Part shown: positions 7,576 to 15,533 of the stretch, piece after piece
Position numbering within the stretch: the first letter of the stretch is position 1
Layout of the letters: every line of letters begins with the position of its first letter
Assembly (NCBI GenBank): GCA_944390345.1
Contig: CALXPP010000020.1
Location: 1 to 34,227, forward strand
Direction of reading: 5' to 3'
Length of the DNA stretch: 34,227 nucleotides
Source: an uncultured Clostridia bacterium
GTDB taxonomy: Bacteria; Bacillota; Clostridia; TANB77; CAG-508
Program-made: the position numbers and the translations under genes
The notes under the pieces: generated by a model
Seen by the model: the letters and a program-made list of their open reading frames with translations, nothing else
The model's database searches: none
Told to the model about the DNA's origin: nothing

Positions 7576-8193
7576 TTAGTTTATTTCTATATCTGTATAT
7601 AATATGCAAATTATCGTTTTTTGGTTTTTATCTTTTACTTCGAGTTTTATAGGTTTCATAGTTTTTTTGTCAAGTTCCAATTCACTATACTTTCTGTATG
7701 TACTATCCTGCTTGTGTTCAAGTTTTAATATTATACTACTTTCTTTAATATCTATATCTGTTTTTTCTACTTCTAATTCTTTTGAAAATGAATCTAAAAA
7801 TAATAGATTTGAAAAATATTCTATATAGTTTTTATAGATTTTTTCTAAATTTAATTTCGTATTTTTTATTGTTACAGTATTTCCTGCTTGTTCTATTGTA
7901 AGCTTTTCTATATTTTTTGGTTTATTTACTATCTGAATACTTTTTTCCTTAGTGACTTCTTGATATATTTCATAATTATTTTCATTTTTATTACTATAAA
8001 CTGTTACTTGTATATTTGCTTTATATTGATTGATATTTTTTACATAAGCAATAATGTCTTCTTTACTTTCGATATTTATATTATTACCATTAATTTTGTT
8101 TTTATAATAAAAAATTGCAAAAAATACAGAAAATATTAAAACTATGCTTATACATATAAATATTTTCTTACTTTTTAAAAAAACTAAATTCAT
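7576..8193 (-). CDS. GerS-like (LolA-fold) membrane-anchored protein
   Basis: The ATG at 8193 has AAAGGAGG just upstream and is preferred to the longer frame to 8262, which overlaps a terminator. The protein (205 residues) has a short positive N-terminus, a membrane helix (about residues 10-29), then a domain typical of outer-membrane lipoprotein-sorting/GerS relatives: an ANIQVTVYSNKNE strand pair, EIYQEV, LTIEQAGNTVTIKN and a final ELDKKTMKPIKLEV. GerS in C. difficile is needed for spore cortex breakdown at germination. There is no lipobox Cys, so this copy is anchored by its helix rather than lipidated. Being next to mazF supports the call. Sequence similarity alone is weak. Confidence 0.55.
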   Translation of the reverse strand: MNLVFLKSKKIFICISIVLIFSVFFAIFYYKNKINGNNINIESKEDIIAYVKNINQYKANIQVTVYSNKNENNYEIYQEVTKEKSIQIVNKPKNIEKLTIEQAGNTVTIKNTKLNLEKIYKNYIEYFSNLLFLDSFSKELEVEKTDIDIKESSIILKLEHKQDSTYRKYSELELDKKTMKPIKLEVKDKNQKTIICILYTDIEIN

Positions 8194-8218
8194 TTTTCCT
8201 CCTTTATTTATAAAAAAT

Positions 8219-8248
8219 AAAAACGAATAGATATACCTATTCGTTTTT
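8219..8248 (-). terminator. Terminator after dusB
   Basis: AAAAACGAATAG (8219-8230) and CTATTCGTTTTT (8237-8248) form a perfect 12-base stem with a 6-base loop, beyond the dusB stop at 8289 and 26 bases before the GerS-like start. It may separate, or by readthrough link, the two transcripts. Confidence 0.75.
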
Positions 8249-8288
8249 ATAATATTCCTCATTTTTTTTAATTATGAATTTAGCTTAT

Positions 8289-9272
8289 TTAGTTTCCTAT
8301 ACTAAAAAAATACTCTTCTAATTTTTCAAAAAAATCTTCTGCAGTCACTACTTGATTTATCTTATCTCTAAAACTACTTGCATTTTTTAAGCCTTTTACA
8401 TACCACGCAATATGTTTTCTTATTTCTCTAGTTGCAACATATTCTCCCTTTTCTTTTAATAGTAAAGAAAAATGTTCTTTTATTACTTTCTTTTTCTCCT
8501 CTAAAGTAATTTCTTCTAGTTTCCTTCCAGTAGTTAAATAGAAATTTATTTTCTTAAATATCCAAGGATCTCCTAAACTTGCTCTTCCTATCATAATTCC
8601 GTCTACATTAGTTTCCTCAAACATTCTCTTTGCACTTTCTTCATCTTTTACATCACCATTACCTATTACAGGAATACTTACACTTTCTTTTACTTTTCTT
8701 ATAATATCCCAATCCGCTACTCCTGAATAATATTCTACTCTTGTTCTTCCATGTACTACAATAGCAGAAGCTCCCGCTTCCTCTATTATTTTTGCAGCTT
8801 CTACTGCAACTATATGTTCTTTATCCCAACCTTTTCTAATTTTAACAGTAACTGGTTTCTTAGAATTTTTTACAACTTCTTCGGTAATTTTTCCTACTAA
8901 TTCTAAGTCTAATAAAAGTTTACTTCCATCTCCATTTTTTACTACTTTAGGTGCAGGGCAACCCATATTTATATCTAATATATCAGAAAATTCACTAACT
9001 ATTGCTCCTGCTTTTCCCATTGTATCTGGCTCACTTCCGAAAATTTGCATAGATATAGGTCTTTCTTCAAGCTTCATATTTAACATTGATTTCGTTTTTT
9101 CATCTTCATAACAAATAGCTTTTGCACTTACCATCTCATTGCAAATTAATCCTGGCTCTCCATATTTTTTGCAAATAATACGAAAAGGCAGGTCTGTTAC
9201 GCCTGCCATTGGAGCTAAAACTAAATTATTTTTTAATTTTACATTTCCAATTTCTAATTCCTTTATATACAT
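8289..9272 (-). CDS. dusB: tRNA-dihydrouridine synthase (DusB family)
   Basis: This FMN enzyme reduces uridines in the tRNA D-loop. The 327-residue length fits. Landmarks: LAPMAGVTDLPFR at the N-terminus, SMQIFGSEP, DINMGCPAPKVVKNGDGSKLL with the catalytic Cys, VTVKIRKGWD, VHGRTRVEYYSG, PVIGNGDVKD and GIMIGRASLGDPWIF for flavin phosphate binding, then the helical RNA-binding domain (EHFSLLLKEKGEY, REIRKHIAWYVKGL). Its ribosome binding site GGGG overlaps the end of rodA; the two genes are separated by only 3 bases and must be coupled. A strong terminator follows. Confidence 0.95.
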   Translation of the reverse strand: MYIKELEIGNVKLKNNLVLAPMAGVTDLPFRIICKKYGEPGLICNEMVSAKAICYEDEKTKSMLNMKLEERPISMQIFGSEPDTMGKAGAIVSEFSDILDINMGCPAPKVVKNGDGSKLLLDLELVGKITEEVVKNSKKPVTVKIRKGWDKEHIVAVEAAKIIEEAGASAIVVHGRTRVEYYSGVADWDIIRKVKESVSIPVIGNGDVKDEESAKRMFEETNVDGIMIGRASLGDPWIFKKINFYLTTGRKLEEITLEEKKKVIKEHFSLLLKEKGEYVATREIRKHIAWYVKGLKNASSFRDKINQVVTAEDFFEKLEEYFFSIGN

Positions 9273-9275
9273 TCT

Positions 9276-10382
9276 TTACCCCATAAATATTGCTTTTTGT
9301 CTTCTTGAACTAATATTTAATAATAATCCTATACAAATAAAATTTGTAACTAAAGAGCTTCCTCCATAGCTTACAAATGGCAATGGTACACCAGTAATTG
9401 GTAAAAGACCAATAGTCATTCCTATATTTTCTACCATATAAAATAAAAAGATACCTGCTATACCCATTGCTATATATGAGCCTATATTGTCTTTAGCTGT
9501 TTTGGCAATAAAAATAGCTTTTGTAATTAAAATTATATATAAAATTACAATAGTTACAGTTGCTACAAATCCAAGTTCTTCACCTATTACAGCAAATATA
9601 AAATCTGTGGTTTTGGGATATAGAAAACCTAATTGTGTTTGATTTCCTTTTAATAATCCCATTCCAAAAACTTGACCTGCACCTATAGCAAGTTTTGACT
9701 GATACATATTGTAAGAAGCGCCTCTTATATCTTTTTCTGGATGTAAAAAGCTATCTATTCTTGCTAATGCGTGCTCTGGTAAATTGTTGTAAACAATTGG
9801 AATTGCTATAGCAACAGCAATAAAGGCAAATATAATATATTTTTTATCTATACCAGAAACAAATAGCATACATAATAAGCCTGTTATAAATGCCATTGCT
9901 GTTCCATAATCTGGCTGTTTAACTATTAAAAGAATTGGTATTAGCATAAATAAAAAATATATAAATAGTTTCCAAATTTTATTAATTTCTTTTCTTCCTT
10001 TTATTTGTAATTTATTTAATAGAAAAGCCATAAATAAAACTACTACAACCTTTGCTAATTCAGATGGTTGAAAAGTAAAACTTTCTCCTATCTTATACCA
10101 GCTAGATGCACCATTAATTGGTTCTGTAAACAGAACTCCTATAAGTAGACCTATACAAACTATATATGCTAATGGTGCAAACTTTACAATTAAGTTATAA
10201 TCTATAATAGTTGCAAGTATTAGAAAAGGTATGCTTATTATAAACCATCTTATTTGCTTATTAAATTCTTCTAATTCTGTAGTTTGAGTTGCGGAAAATA
10301 AAGCCACAGCACCAACTATAAATAAAATAATACTTACAATTAACACAGACCATTCTGTATTTTTTAGTAGTTTACTCTTCAT
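9276..10382 (-). CDS. rodA: Peptidoglycan glycosyltransferase RodA (SEDS family)
   Basis: This 368-residue polytopic membrane protein has about ten helices and SEDS-family signatures: NGASSWYKIG, FQPSELAKV, KQPDYGTAMAF, an extracellular GMGLLKGNQTQLGFLYPKTTDFIFAVIGEELGF loop (conserved PxxxTDFIFA/EE), and GVPLPFVSYGGSSL near the end. The family polymerises lipid II during elongation with a class B PBP. FtsW and SpoVE are alternatives, but the position immediately after minD-minE is the usual place of rodA in Clostridia. The ribosome binding site is GAAGGG. The stop is followed by dusB after 3 bases. Confidence 0.93.
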   Translation of the reverse strand: MKSKLLKNTEWSVLIVSIILFIVGAVALFSATQTTELEEFNKQIRWFIISIPFLILATIIDYNLIVKFAPLAYIVCIGLLIGVLFTEPINGASSWYKIGESFTFQPSELAKVVVVLFMAFLLNKLQIKGRKEINKIWKLFIYFLFMLIPILLIVKQPDYGTAMAFITGLLCMLFVSGIDKKYIIFAFIAVAIAIPIVYNNLPEHALARIDSFLHPEKDIRGASYNMYQSKLAIGAGQVFGMGLLKGNQTQLGFLYPKTTDFIFAVIGEELGFVATVTIVILYIILITKAIFIAKTAKDNIGSYIAMGIAGIFLFYMVENIGMTIGLLPITGVPLPFVSYGGSSLVTNFICIGLLLNISSRRQKAIFMG

Positions 10383-10415
10383 ATTTTTCCCTTCAATTTT
10401 TTCTCTTGTTAAAAT

Positions 10416-11258
10416 TTACTTTTTATTTTTCTTTTCTTTTTTTGAATTTTTCTTTTTGCTCTTTTCCTTTTTTTCTTCTTTATTTTTATCTTTACTTTCG
10501 TCTTTGCTTTCTTCTGTATTTTCTTCTATATTCTCACTTTCTTTTTCTTCTAATTCTTTTGAATTATTCTCTTTTTTATTATTTTCAGCAAGTTCTGCCT
10601 CTTCTGCTGCTTTTAGCAAATCGTCAAAAGTAACATCATCATCTTCTTCCTCATCAAAATCTAAATCATCAATATCATCTATATCTTTTAAGATATCTTT
10701 TTCTGCACTCTCTATTTCTTCATTAGAAATATCCTTGCTTTCTTCTAGTTTTATTTCTTCTTTAGAGGTTGATTCATCTTCCTTTTGGTTTGTTTCTTCT
10801 TCGCCATTTAACTCTTTTAGAACTTTCTCATCTAGTACTGGTGTTTCTTCTACTTTTTCCTCTTTCTCGTTTTCTACTTCTTCTACTTCTTCTACTTCTT
10901 CTACTAATTCTTTAGGAGTAGATTGTAATTCACTATTTTTGTTTTTTTCAACTTTCATTTCATTTTTTATATTTACAATAGGAATATTGGCATATAGAAG
11001 TGGTGCTCCATTAGTTCCATCTTCATTTACTTGAGTAGTAAGTCTTACATCTATAGCATTTTCATCAACTTCTATATACTTTTTTATAACATCTATAATC
11101 TCTTGCTTCATAAGTTCTAAAAAGTCTGCAGATACATTTGCTCTATCTTGCATTAATACCAATTGTAATCTTTCTTTTGCTGCTTCTTTTGATTCTACTT
11201 CTTCGGCAGTTTCTGGCTTAACCATTTTTTTGAAAAAATTTCCAAAATTTTCAAACAT
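10416..11258 (-). CDS. minE: Cell division topological factor MinE with long charged tail
   Basis: Residues 1-98 are a full MinE: an N-terminal amphipathic segment (FENFGNFFKKM), RLQLVLMQDRANVSADFLELMKQEIIDVIKKY, then IDVRLTTQ and LLYANIPIVNI. MinE stimulates the MinD ATPase and drives its dynamics on the membrane. MinE is normally about 90 residues, but this protein has 280. The additional 180 residues are Glu/Lys/Asp/Ser-rich: an acidic block with EEVEEVEEVE repeats, DIDDIDDLDFDEEEDDD, a possible helix (VTFDDLLKAAEEAELAENN), and a Lys-rich end (KKEKSKKKNSKKEKKNKK). There is no frame break; the tail is in the same frame with normal stop and spacing. It lies 27 bases after minD and before rodA. 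Confidence 0.93.
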   Translation of the reverse strand: MFENFGNFFKKMVKPETAEEVESKEAAKERLQLVLMQDRANVSADFLELMKQEIIDVIKKYIEVDENAIDVRLTTQVNEDGTNGAPLLYANIPIVNIKNEMKVEKNKNSELQSTPKELVEEVEEVEEVENEKEEKVEETPVLDEKVLKELNGEEETNQKEDESTSKEEIKLEESKDISNEEIESAEKDILKDIDDIDDLDFDEEEDDDVTFDDLLKAAEEAELAENNKKENNSKELEEKESENIEENTEESKDESKDKNKEEKKEKSKKKNSKKEKKNKK

Positions 11259-11284
11259 TTTACTTCTTCCCCTCTAATTATGAT

Positions 11285-12079
11285 TTAAGCTTTTCCAAAT
11301 ATTCTTTTTAGCCTAGCAAAAAAACCTGTTTCCTTTCCTGGTACAGTAACCTCAATATTTTCTCCTAAAATTCTTCTTGATATTTCAATATATGCTTTTC
11401 CGGCAGGAGCCTTTTTATTTGAAATAACAGGTTCTCCTTTATTGGTTTGAGTTATAATATATTCATCATCTGGTACTACACCAATTAAGCTTATAGATAA
11501 TAAATCTACTATATCATCTACATCCATCATTTCTCCACGCCTTACCATATTTGGTTTTAAACGATTTACTATTAATTCTGGATTTCTTATGTCAGATGAT
11601 TCTAATAATCCTATTATTCTATCTGCATCACGGATTGCAGATATTTCAGCTGTAGTAACTACTAAAGCTCTATCTGCACCAGCAATTGCATTTTTAAAAC
11701 CTTGTTCAATTCCAGCTGGGCAATCAATTAGTATATAATCAAATTCTTCTTTTAATTTTTTAACTAATTCTTTCATTTGTTCTTCGTTAATTGCTGTCTT
11801 ATCTTTCGTTTGGGCAGCTGGAAGCAAGAAAAGCTCTTTAAATCTTTTGTCTTTAATTAATGCTTGTCTTAATTTGCATTTTTCCTCAATTACATCTACT
11901 AAATCATATACGATTCTGTTTTCAAGCCCCATAACAACATCTAAATTTCTAAGTCCAATGTCGGTATCTACTAATGCTACTTTTTTTCCTGCTAATGCTA
12001 AAGCAGAACCTAAATTTGCTGTTGTTGTTGTTTTTCCAACACCACCTTTACCTGATGTTATTACAATAACTTCTCCCAT
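11285..12079 (-). CDS. minD: Septum site-determining ATPase MinD
   Basis: The 264-residue protein has the deviant Walker A GKGGVGKTTTTANLG (Lys11 and Lys16), DTDIGLRNLDVVMGLENR (switch I/A' region), FDYILIDCPAGIE (Walker B) and a C-terminal amphipathic membrane helix GFFARLKRIFGKA. It dimerises on ATP, binds the membrane and recruits partners. AAGGAGG precedes the start. It heads the minD-minE-rodA-dusB run. minC, which usually lies just upstream, is absent: a terminator and porB come next. Confidence 0.97.
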   Translation of the reverse strand: MGEVIVITSGKGGVGKTTTTANLGSALALAGKKVALVDTDIGLRNLDVVMGLENRIVYDLVDVIEEKCKLRQALIKDKRFKELFLLPAAQTKDKTAINEEQMKELVKKLKEEFDYILIDCPAGIEQGFKNAIAGADRALVVTTAEISAIRDADRIIGLLESSDIRNPELIVNRLKPNMVRRGEMMDVDDIVDLLSISLIGVVPDDEYIITQTNKGEPVISNKKAPAGKAYIEISRRILGENIEVTVPGKETGFFARLKRIFGKA

Positions 12080-12180
12080 TAGTTATCCTCCTTAAAACTA
12101 TGTTTAATAATACTTCTTGGTTAATATAAAATATTTTGTTTATTATCACCCAAAATCATATTTTTCATTTTTACTTATAT

Positions 12181-12209
12181 ATATTATATTTTTTTTCGTA
12201 AAAAGTCAA
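12181..12209 (-). promoter_or_regulatory. Probable promoter of the minD operon
   Basis: Minus-strand TTGACT (12204-12209) and TAATAT (12181-12186) are separated by 17 bases. The region around -10 is a run of alternating A/T, so an overlapping TATAAT at 15-base spacing is the alternative. It lies about 100 bases upstream of the minD start. Confidence 0.45.
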
Positions 12210-12269
12210 TGAATATAGCTGTTTTTTTGTAATATTTTTGTAATATTTTATTGATTTTCTACTTTTTTA

Positions 12270-12316
12270 CAAAAAAATACTACTAACAAAATAGTTTTAT
12301 ACTTTGTTAGTAGTAT
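12270..12316 (-). terminator. Terminator of the por operon
   Basis: ATACTACTAACAAA (12277-12290) and TTTGTTAGTAGTAT (12303-12316) form a perfect 14-base stem with a 12-base loop. A T run (complement of the A run before 12277) follows on the minus strand. It starts 21 bases beyond the porB stop. Confidence 0.85.
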
Positions 12317-12336
12317 AAATTTTTTTATTTCTATAT

Positions 12337-13299
12337 TTAATTTTCCTTGTTTTTATTTGTCATTTCTTCTAAGTCTAATAATTCTTGCCATCTATTATCT
12401 ACTTCTTTTTGGAATTCTTCTATCATCCACTCGTTTCCTGGCTTAAACATATGTTTAAATCTCTTTTGTGGTCTTAAAAATTCCTCTACTGGAAGTTTTT
12501 TAGCTGGTTTATAAGTAATATGGTAAACCCCATCTACTACTTCATATAAAGGCCAATAACATGTTTCAACAGCTAATTTATTTATAAGCATTAAATCTTC
12601 TGTATTATATCCCCAACCTCTTGGGCAAGGTGCTAATACATTTAAAAATGTTGGTCCCTCTGTATATATAGCTTTTTCTGCTTTTTCATATAAATCTTTA
12701 AAATTCATATATGCTATACTTTGTGCAACATAAGGTAAATGATGACCTACCATAATTTTAGCTAAATCTTTACGAGATTGCATTTTTCCAGGAATTTTTG
12801 TGCCAGCTGGTGATGTTGTTGTATCTGCAAATTTTGGTGTTGCAGATGAACGTTGAATACCAGTATTCATATATGCTCCATTATCGTAGCAAACATATAA
12901 TAAATCATGTCCTCTTTCCATAGCTCCAGATAAACTTTGAAGTCCTATGTCGTAAGTCCCACCATCTCCACCAAAAGCAATAAATTTTGTAACTTCATTT
13001 TCTGGTAGTTTTCCAGTAGCTTTCATTGCTTTGTAAGCTGCTTCTACTCCAGATAATGTAGCTGCTGCATTCTCAAAAGCAGTATGAATATATGAATCTG
13101 TCCAAGCTGTGTATGGATAAAGGAATGTAGATACTTCCATACAACCTGTAGCATTTGAAACTACTACATGATCTTCTGGTTTTACAGCACGAAGTATCAT
13201 TCTAGCTACTGGTGGTGCTCCACAACCTGCACACATTCTATGTCCAGATGTAAGCCTTGAAGGCCTATTTGCTATAATTTCTTTATGATTATATGCCAT
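12337..13299 (-). CDS. porB: Pyruvate:ferredoxin oxidoreductase, beta subunit
   Basis: The 320-residue subunit binds thiamine diphosphate and one [4Fe-4S] cluster. Evidence: cluster ligands in RMCAGCGAP, SNATGCMEVS and LNVLAPCPRGWG; the ThDP motif GDGGTYDIGLQSLSGA followed by CYDNGAYMNTGIQRS. It converts pyruvate and CoA to acetyl-CoA, CO2 and reduced ferredoxin together with PorA, PorC and PorD. The start directly adjoins the porA stop (13300) with a G-rich ribosome binding site inside the porA end, so translation is coupled. It is the last gene of the operon. A 2-oxoacid other than pyruvate cannot be excluded by sequence, but PorABCD is the closest family. Confidence 0.93.
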   Translation of the reverse strand: MAYNHKEIIANRPSRLTSGHRMCAGCGAPPVARMILRAVKPEDHVVVSNATGCMEVSTFLYPYTAWTDSYIHTAFENAAATLSGVEAAYKAMKATGKLPENEVTKFIAFGGDGGTYDIGLQSLSGAMERGHDLLYVCYDNGAYMNTGIQRSSATPKFADTTTSPAGTKIPGKMQSRKDLAKIMVGHHLPYVAQSIAYMNFKDLYEKAEKAIYTEGPTFLNVLAPCPRGWGYNTEDLMLINKLAVETCYWPLYEVVDGVYHITYKPAKKLPVEEFLRPQKRFKHMFKPGNEWMIEEFQKEVDNRWQELLDLEEMTNKNKEN

Positions 13300-14487
13300 T
13301 TAATTTTCCCCCCTTAAACCTAAATATCTATAAGGATTTTCGATTTTTCCGCTTTCCTTTATTTCTAATAAATCTTTATATACTTTTTCTAATTCTTCAA
13401 CAGTAGTATCTCTTCCTCCAATACCATAAACATAGTTTACAGTTGGAACTTGAACATTGTTTACAAACATTCCTGAAGTAATATCTTCAAATAAAGCTCC
13501 CCCTGCTGCATTTAAAGAATCTGCTTTATCTAAAACAGCTACAGCTTTTAAATTTTTTAAAGCCTCTGCTATTTCTTTTGCAGGGAATGGTCTAAATACT
13601 CTAACTTTTAAAAGACCTGCTTTTATTCCTTGTTCTCTTAATCTATTTACAGTAGCTTTTGCAGTTCCTGCTGTTGAGTTCATACAAACAATAGCAATCT
13701 CTGCATCTTCTAATTTATATTCTTCAAAGAATCCATATTTTCTTCCTGTTAATTTTTCAAAATCTTCTGCAACTTCTAATATAACTTTTTTTGCAGCTTC
13801 CATTGCTTTTGCTTGTTGTGCTTTATGTTCAAATAAATAAGTTTGTACATCTAAAGGTCCTATTGCAATTGGTTCCTGCTTATTTAATAGGTAATGTTCT
13901 GGCTTATACTTACCAACAAACTCTTTAACTTTTTCATCTTCTATAAGCTCTATATTTTCAATAGAATGTGAAGTTATAAATCCATCTTGACAAACCATAA
14001 GAGGAAGTAAAACATCTTTATTCTCTGCTATTCTGTGTGCCATTATTAAATTATCGTAAGCTTCTTGATTTGTCTCTGAAAATAATTGAATCCATCCGCT
14101 ATCTCTGACTCCCATAGCATCTGAATGATCACAGTGTATATTTAAAGGTCCTGAAACTGCTCTATTTACTAAAGACATAACAATTGGAAGCCTCAAGCTA
14201 GATGCAATATATATCATCTCCCACATTAAAGACAATCCATTTGCTGATGTAGCAGTCATTGCTCTAGCACCAGCAGCTTCTGCTCCTATACAAGCACTCA
14301 TTGCACTATGTTCACTTTCTACTGCTACGAATTCAGTATCTACTACTCCATTACTTACAAAAGTTGAAAAATACTGTGGTATTTCTGTTGATGGAGTAAT
14401 TGGAAATGCAGCTACAACATCTGGATTAATTTGTTTCATGGCTGTTGCAGCAGCTTCATTTCCACTTAATCTTTCTCTAATTCCCAT
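13300..14487 (-). CDS. porA: Pyruvate:ferredoxin oxidoreductase, alpha subunit
   Basis: The 395-residue subunit forms the other half of the ThDP site. It begins LSGNEAAATAMKQINPDVVAAFPITPSTEIPQYF, the typical alpha-subunit start with the FPITPST loop. It continues with EHSAMSACIGAEAAGARAMTATSANGLSLMWEMIYIASSLRLPIVM and a transketolase C-like domain (AEIAIVCMNSTAGTAKATVNRLR, LKVRVFRPFPAKEI, VAVLDKA). The ribosome binding site is AAGGAG, 13 bases after the porD stop. The expected order porC-porD-porA-porB is kept. Confidence 0.94.
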   Translation of the reverse strand: MGIRERLSGNEAAATAMKQINPDVVAAFPITPSTEIPQYFSTFVSNGVVDTEFVAVESEHSAMSACIGAEAAGARAMTATSANGLSLMWEMIYIASSLRLPIVMSLVNRAVSGPLNIHCDHSDAMGVRDSGWIQLFSETNQEAYDNLIMAHRIAENKDVLLPLMVCQDGFITSHSIENIELIEDEKVKEFVGKYKPEHYLLNKQEPIAIGPLDVQTYLFEHKAQQAKAMEAAKKVILEVAEDFEKLTGRKYGFFEEYKLEDAEIAIVCMNSTAGTAKATVNRLREQGIKAGLLKVRVFRPFPAKEIAEALKNLKAVAVLDKADSLNAAGGALFEDITSGMFVNNVQVPTVNYVYGIGGRDTTVEELEKVYKDLLEIKESGKIENPYRYLGLRGEN

Positions 14488-14500
14488 AATAATCTCCTTT

Positions 14501-14791
14501 CTATTCCATTACTATTGCTTTAAAAGGACAAACTTTAGCACAAACACCACAGCCTTTACAAGCATCATAATCAAAATCTTCTCTTTTACATTCTTTATTT
14601 ACTGGAATTGCATCATCTGGACAAACTGGAAAACAAAGTCCACATTGTTTGCATAAATCTGGTTTCCAAACAGGCTTTATAGAACGCCAATCACCAGTTT
14701 TAAATTCTTTAGCATTACCAGCTTCATAAATATTTCCACCAATTGTTAAATCTTGGTAAGGAGTATCTTTATTTATTCTATCCTCTGTCAT
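14501..14791 (-). CDS. porD: Pyruvate:ferredoxin oxidoreductase, delta (ferredoxin) subunit
   Basis: The 96-residue protein has two [4Fe-4S] motifs: CKQCGLCFPVCPDDAI and CKGCGVCAKVCPFKAI. It passes electrons from the ThDP/PorB cluster to ferredoxin. Two ATGs, at 14800 and 14791, are in frame; the second has AAAGGA at 8-base spacing while the first overlaps that site, so 14791 is preferred. It lies 14 bases after porC. The N-terminal part (LTIGGNIYEAGNAKEFKTGDWRSIKPVWKPDLC) is typical of PorD. Confidence 0.94.
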   Translation of the reverse strand: MTEDRINKDTPYQDLTIGGNIYEAGNAKEFKTGDWRSIKPVWKPDLCKQCGLCFPVCPDDAIPVNKECKREDFDYDACKGCGVCAKVCPFKAIVME

Positions 14792-14805
14792 GTTTATCAT
14801 CCTTT

Positions 14806-15387
14806 CTAATTTATTTTTTCTACTTCTTTTAAAGCTATTTCCAAAGCTTTCATATTTCCATCAATTACATCTGGTTTTTTTGCAAATTTATGTTTAAAAG
14901 AACCTACCATATCCTTCATAAATTCTTCTTCTGTCATAATATTTGAAACTTTTACAATTGCAGCAAGCATTGGTGTATTTGGAAAATACTTACCTAAAGT
15001 TTCTAAAGAAATTTTTCTAGCATCAATTTTGTAAATTGCACCAGAATAATTTTTTAGTTTTCCTTTTAATGTTTCATTGTCAAGTGTTGAATTAACTACT
15101 ATTGCACCATCAGGTTTTAGACCTGCTGTAACATCTACTGAATCTAGTAATGTATCATCTACAACAACTACATAATCTGGATAATAAATATTGCTATGAA
15201 CTGTAATTGGCTCATTACTGATACGGTTATATGCAGTAATTGGTGCTCCCATTCTTTCTGGACCATATTCTGGAAAACCTTGAATATATTTTCCAGTATT
15301 AAATGCAGCATCTGCTAAAAGTAAAGAAGCTGTTTTTGCACCTTGTCCACCTCTACCATGCCAACGAATTTCGATTAAGTTGTTCAT
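14806..15387 (-). CDS. porC: Pyruvate:ferredoxin oxidoreductase, gamma subunit
   Basis: The 193-residue subunit opens with IEIRWHGRGGQGAKTASLLLADAAF and PEYGPERMGAPITAYNRIS, the CoA-binding-region signatures of PorC/gamma proteins, followed by VVVDDTLLDSVDVTAGLKPDG and PNTPMLAAIVKVSNI. AGGAGG precedes the ATG. It is the first gene of the operon and follows a promoter at 15477-15505 with two palindromes in the leader. Confidence 0.93.
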   Translation of the reverse strand: MNNLIEIRWHGRGGQGAKTASLLLADAAFNTGKYIQGFPEYGPERMGAPITAYNRISNEPITVHSNIYYPDYVVVVDDTLLDSVDVTAGLKPDGAIVVNSTLDNETLKGKLKNYSGAIYKIDARKISLETLGKYFPNTPMLAAIVKVSNIMTEEEFMKDMVGSFKHKFAKKPDVIDGNMKALEIALKEVEKIN

Positions 15388-15424
15388 AATTAACCTCCTA
15401 ACTTTATTTTTAACTTTATAAAAA

Positions 15425-15442
15425 TAATAGTATATACTATTA
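15425..15442. promoter_or_regulatory. 18-base perfect palindrome in por leader
   Basis: TAATAGTATATACTATTA is fully self-complementary and lies 38 bases upstream of the porC start, after the predicted transcription start. It may be an operator, although its A/T-richness makes chance palindromes more likely than usual. Confidence 0.4.
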
Positions 15443-15457
15443 CAATTTATATTGTCG

Positions 15458-15473
15458 TTTGTAATTTTACAAA
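15458..15473. promoter_or_regulatory. Palindrome at the por transcription start
   Basis: TTTGTAATTTTACAAA has 7-base arms around a 2-base centre. It begins 3 bases past the predicted -10 box and covers the expected transcription start, a classic position for repressor binding. It resembles, but does not match, the Rex site in spacing. Confidence 0.45.
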
Positions 15474-15476
15474 GTT

Positions 15477-15505
15477 ATTATATGAAATTTTTTTAGAAAA
15501 ATCAA
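15477..15505 (-). promoter_or_regulatory. Promoter of the por operon
   Basis: Minus-strand TTGATT (15500-15505) and a consensus TATAAT (15477-15482) are separated by exactly 17 bases. It lies about 90 bases upstream of porC, downstream of the Nudix gene end at 15534. Confidence 0.7.
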
Positions 15506-15533
15506 TATACAAGTTTATCAATTTATATGTTTT

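Noticed and set aside
10456..11034. Plus-strand Ser/Phe-rich open frame of 192 codons
   Set aside because: It is the antisense of the Glu/Lys-rich MinE tail; GAA/GAG codons read as TTC/CTC on the other strand, with no ribosome binding site or family match.
15458..15473. Rex-binding site in the por promoter
   Set aside because: Arms are TTGTAA/TTACAA with a 2-base centre, not the spacing of TTGTTAA-N4-TTAACAA; only the general palindrome is reported.
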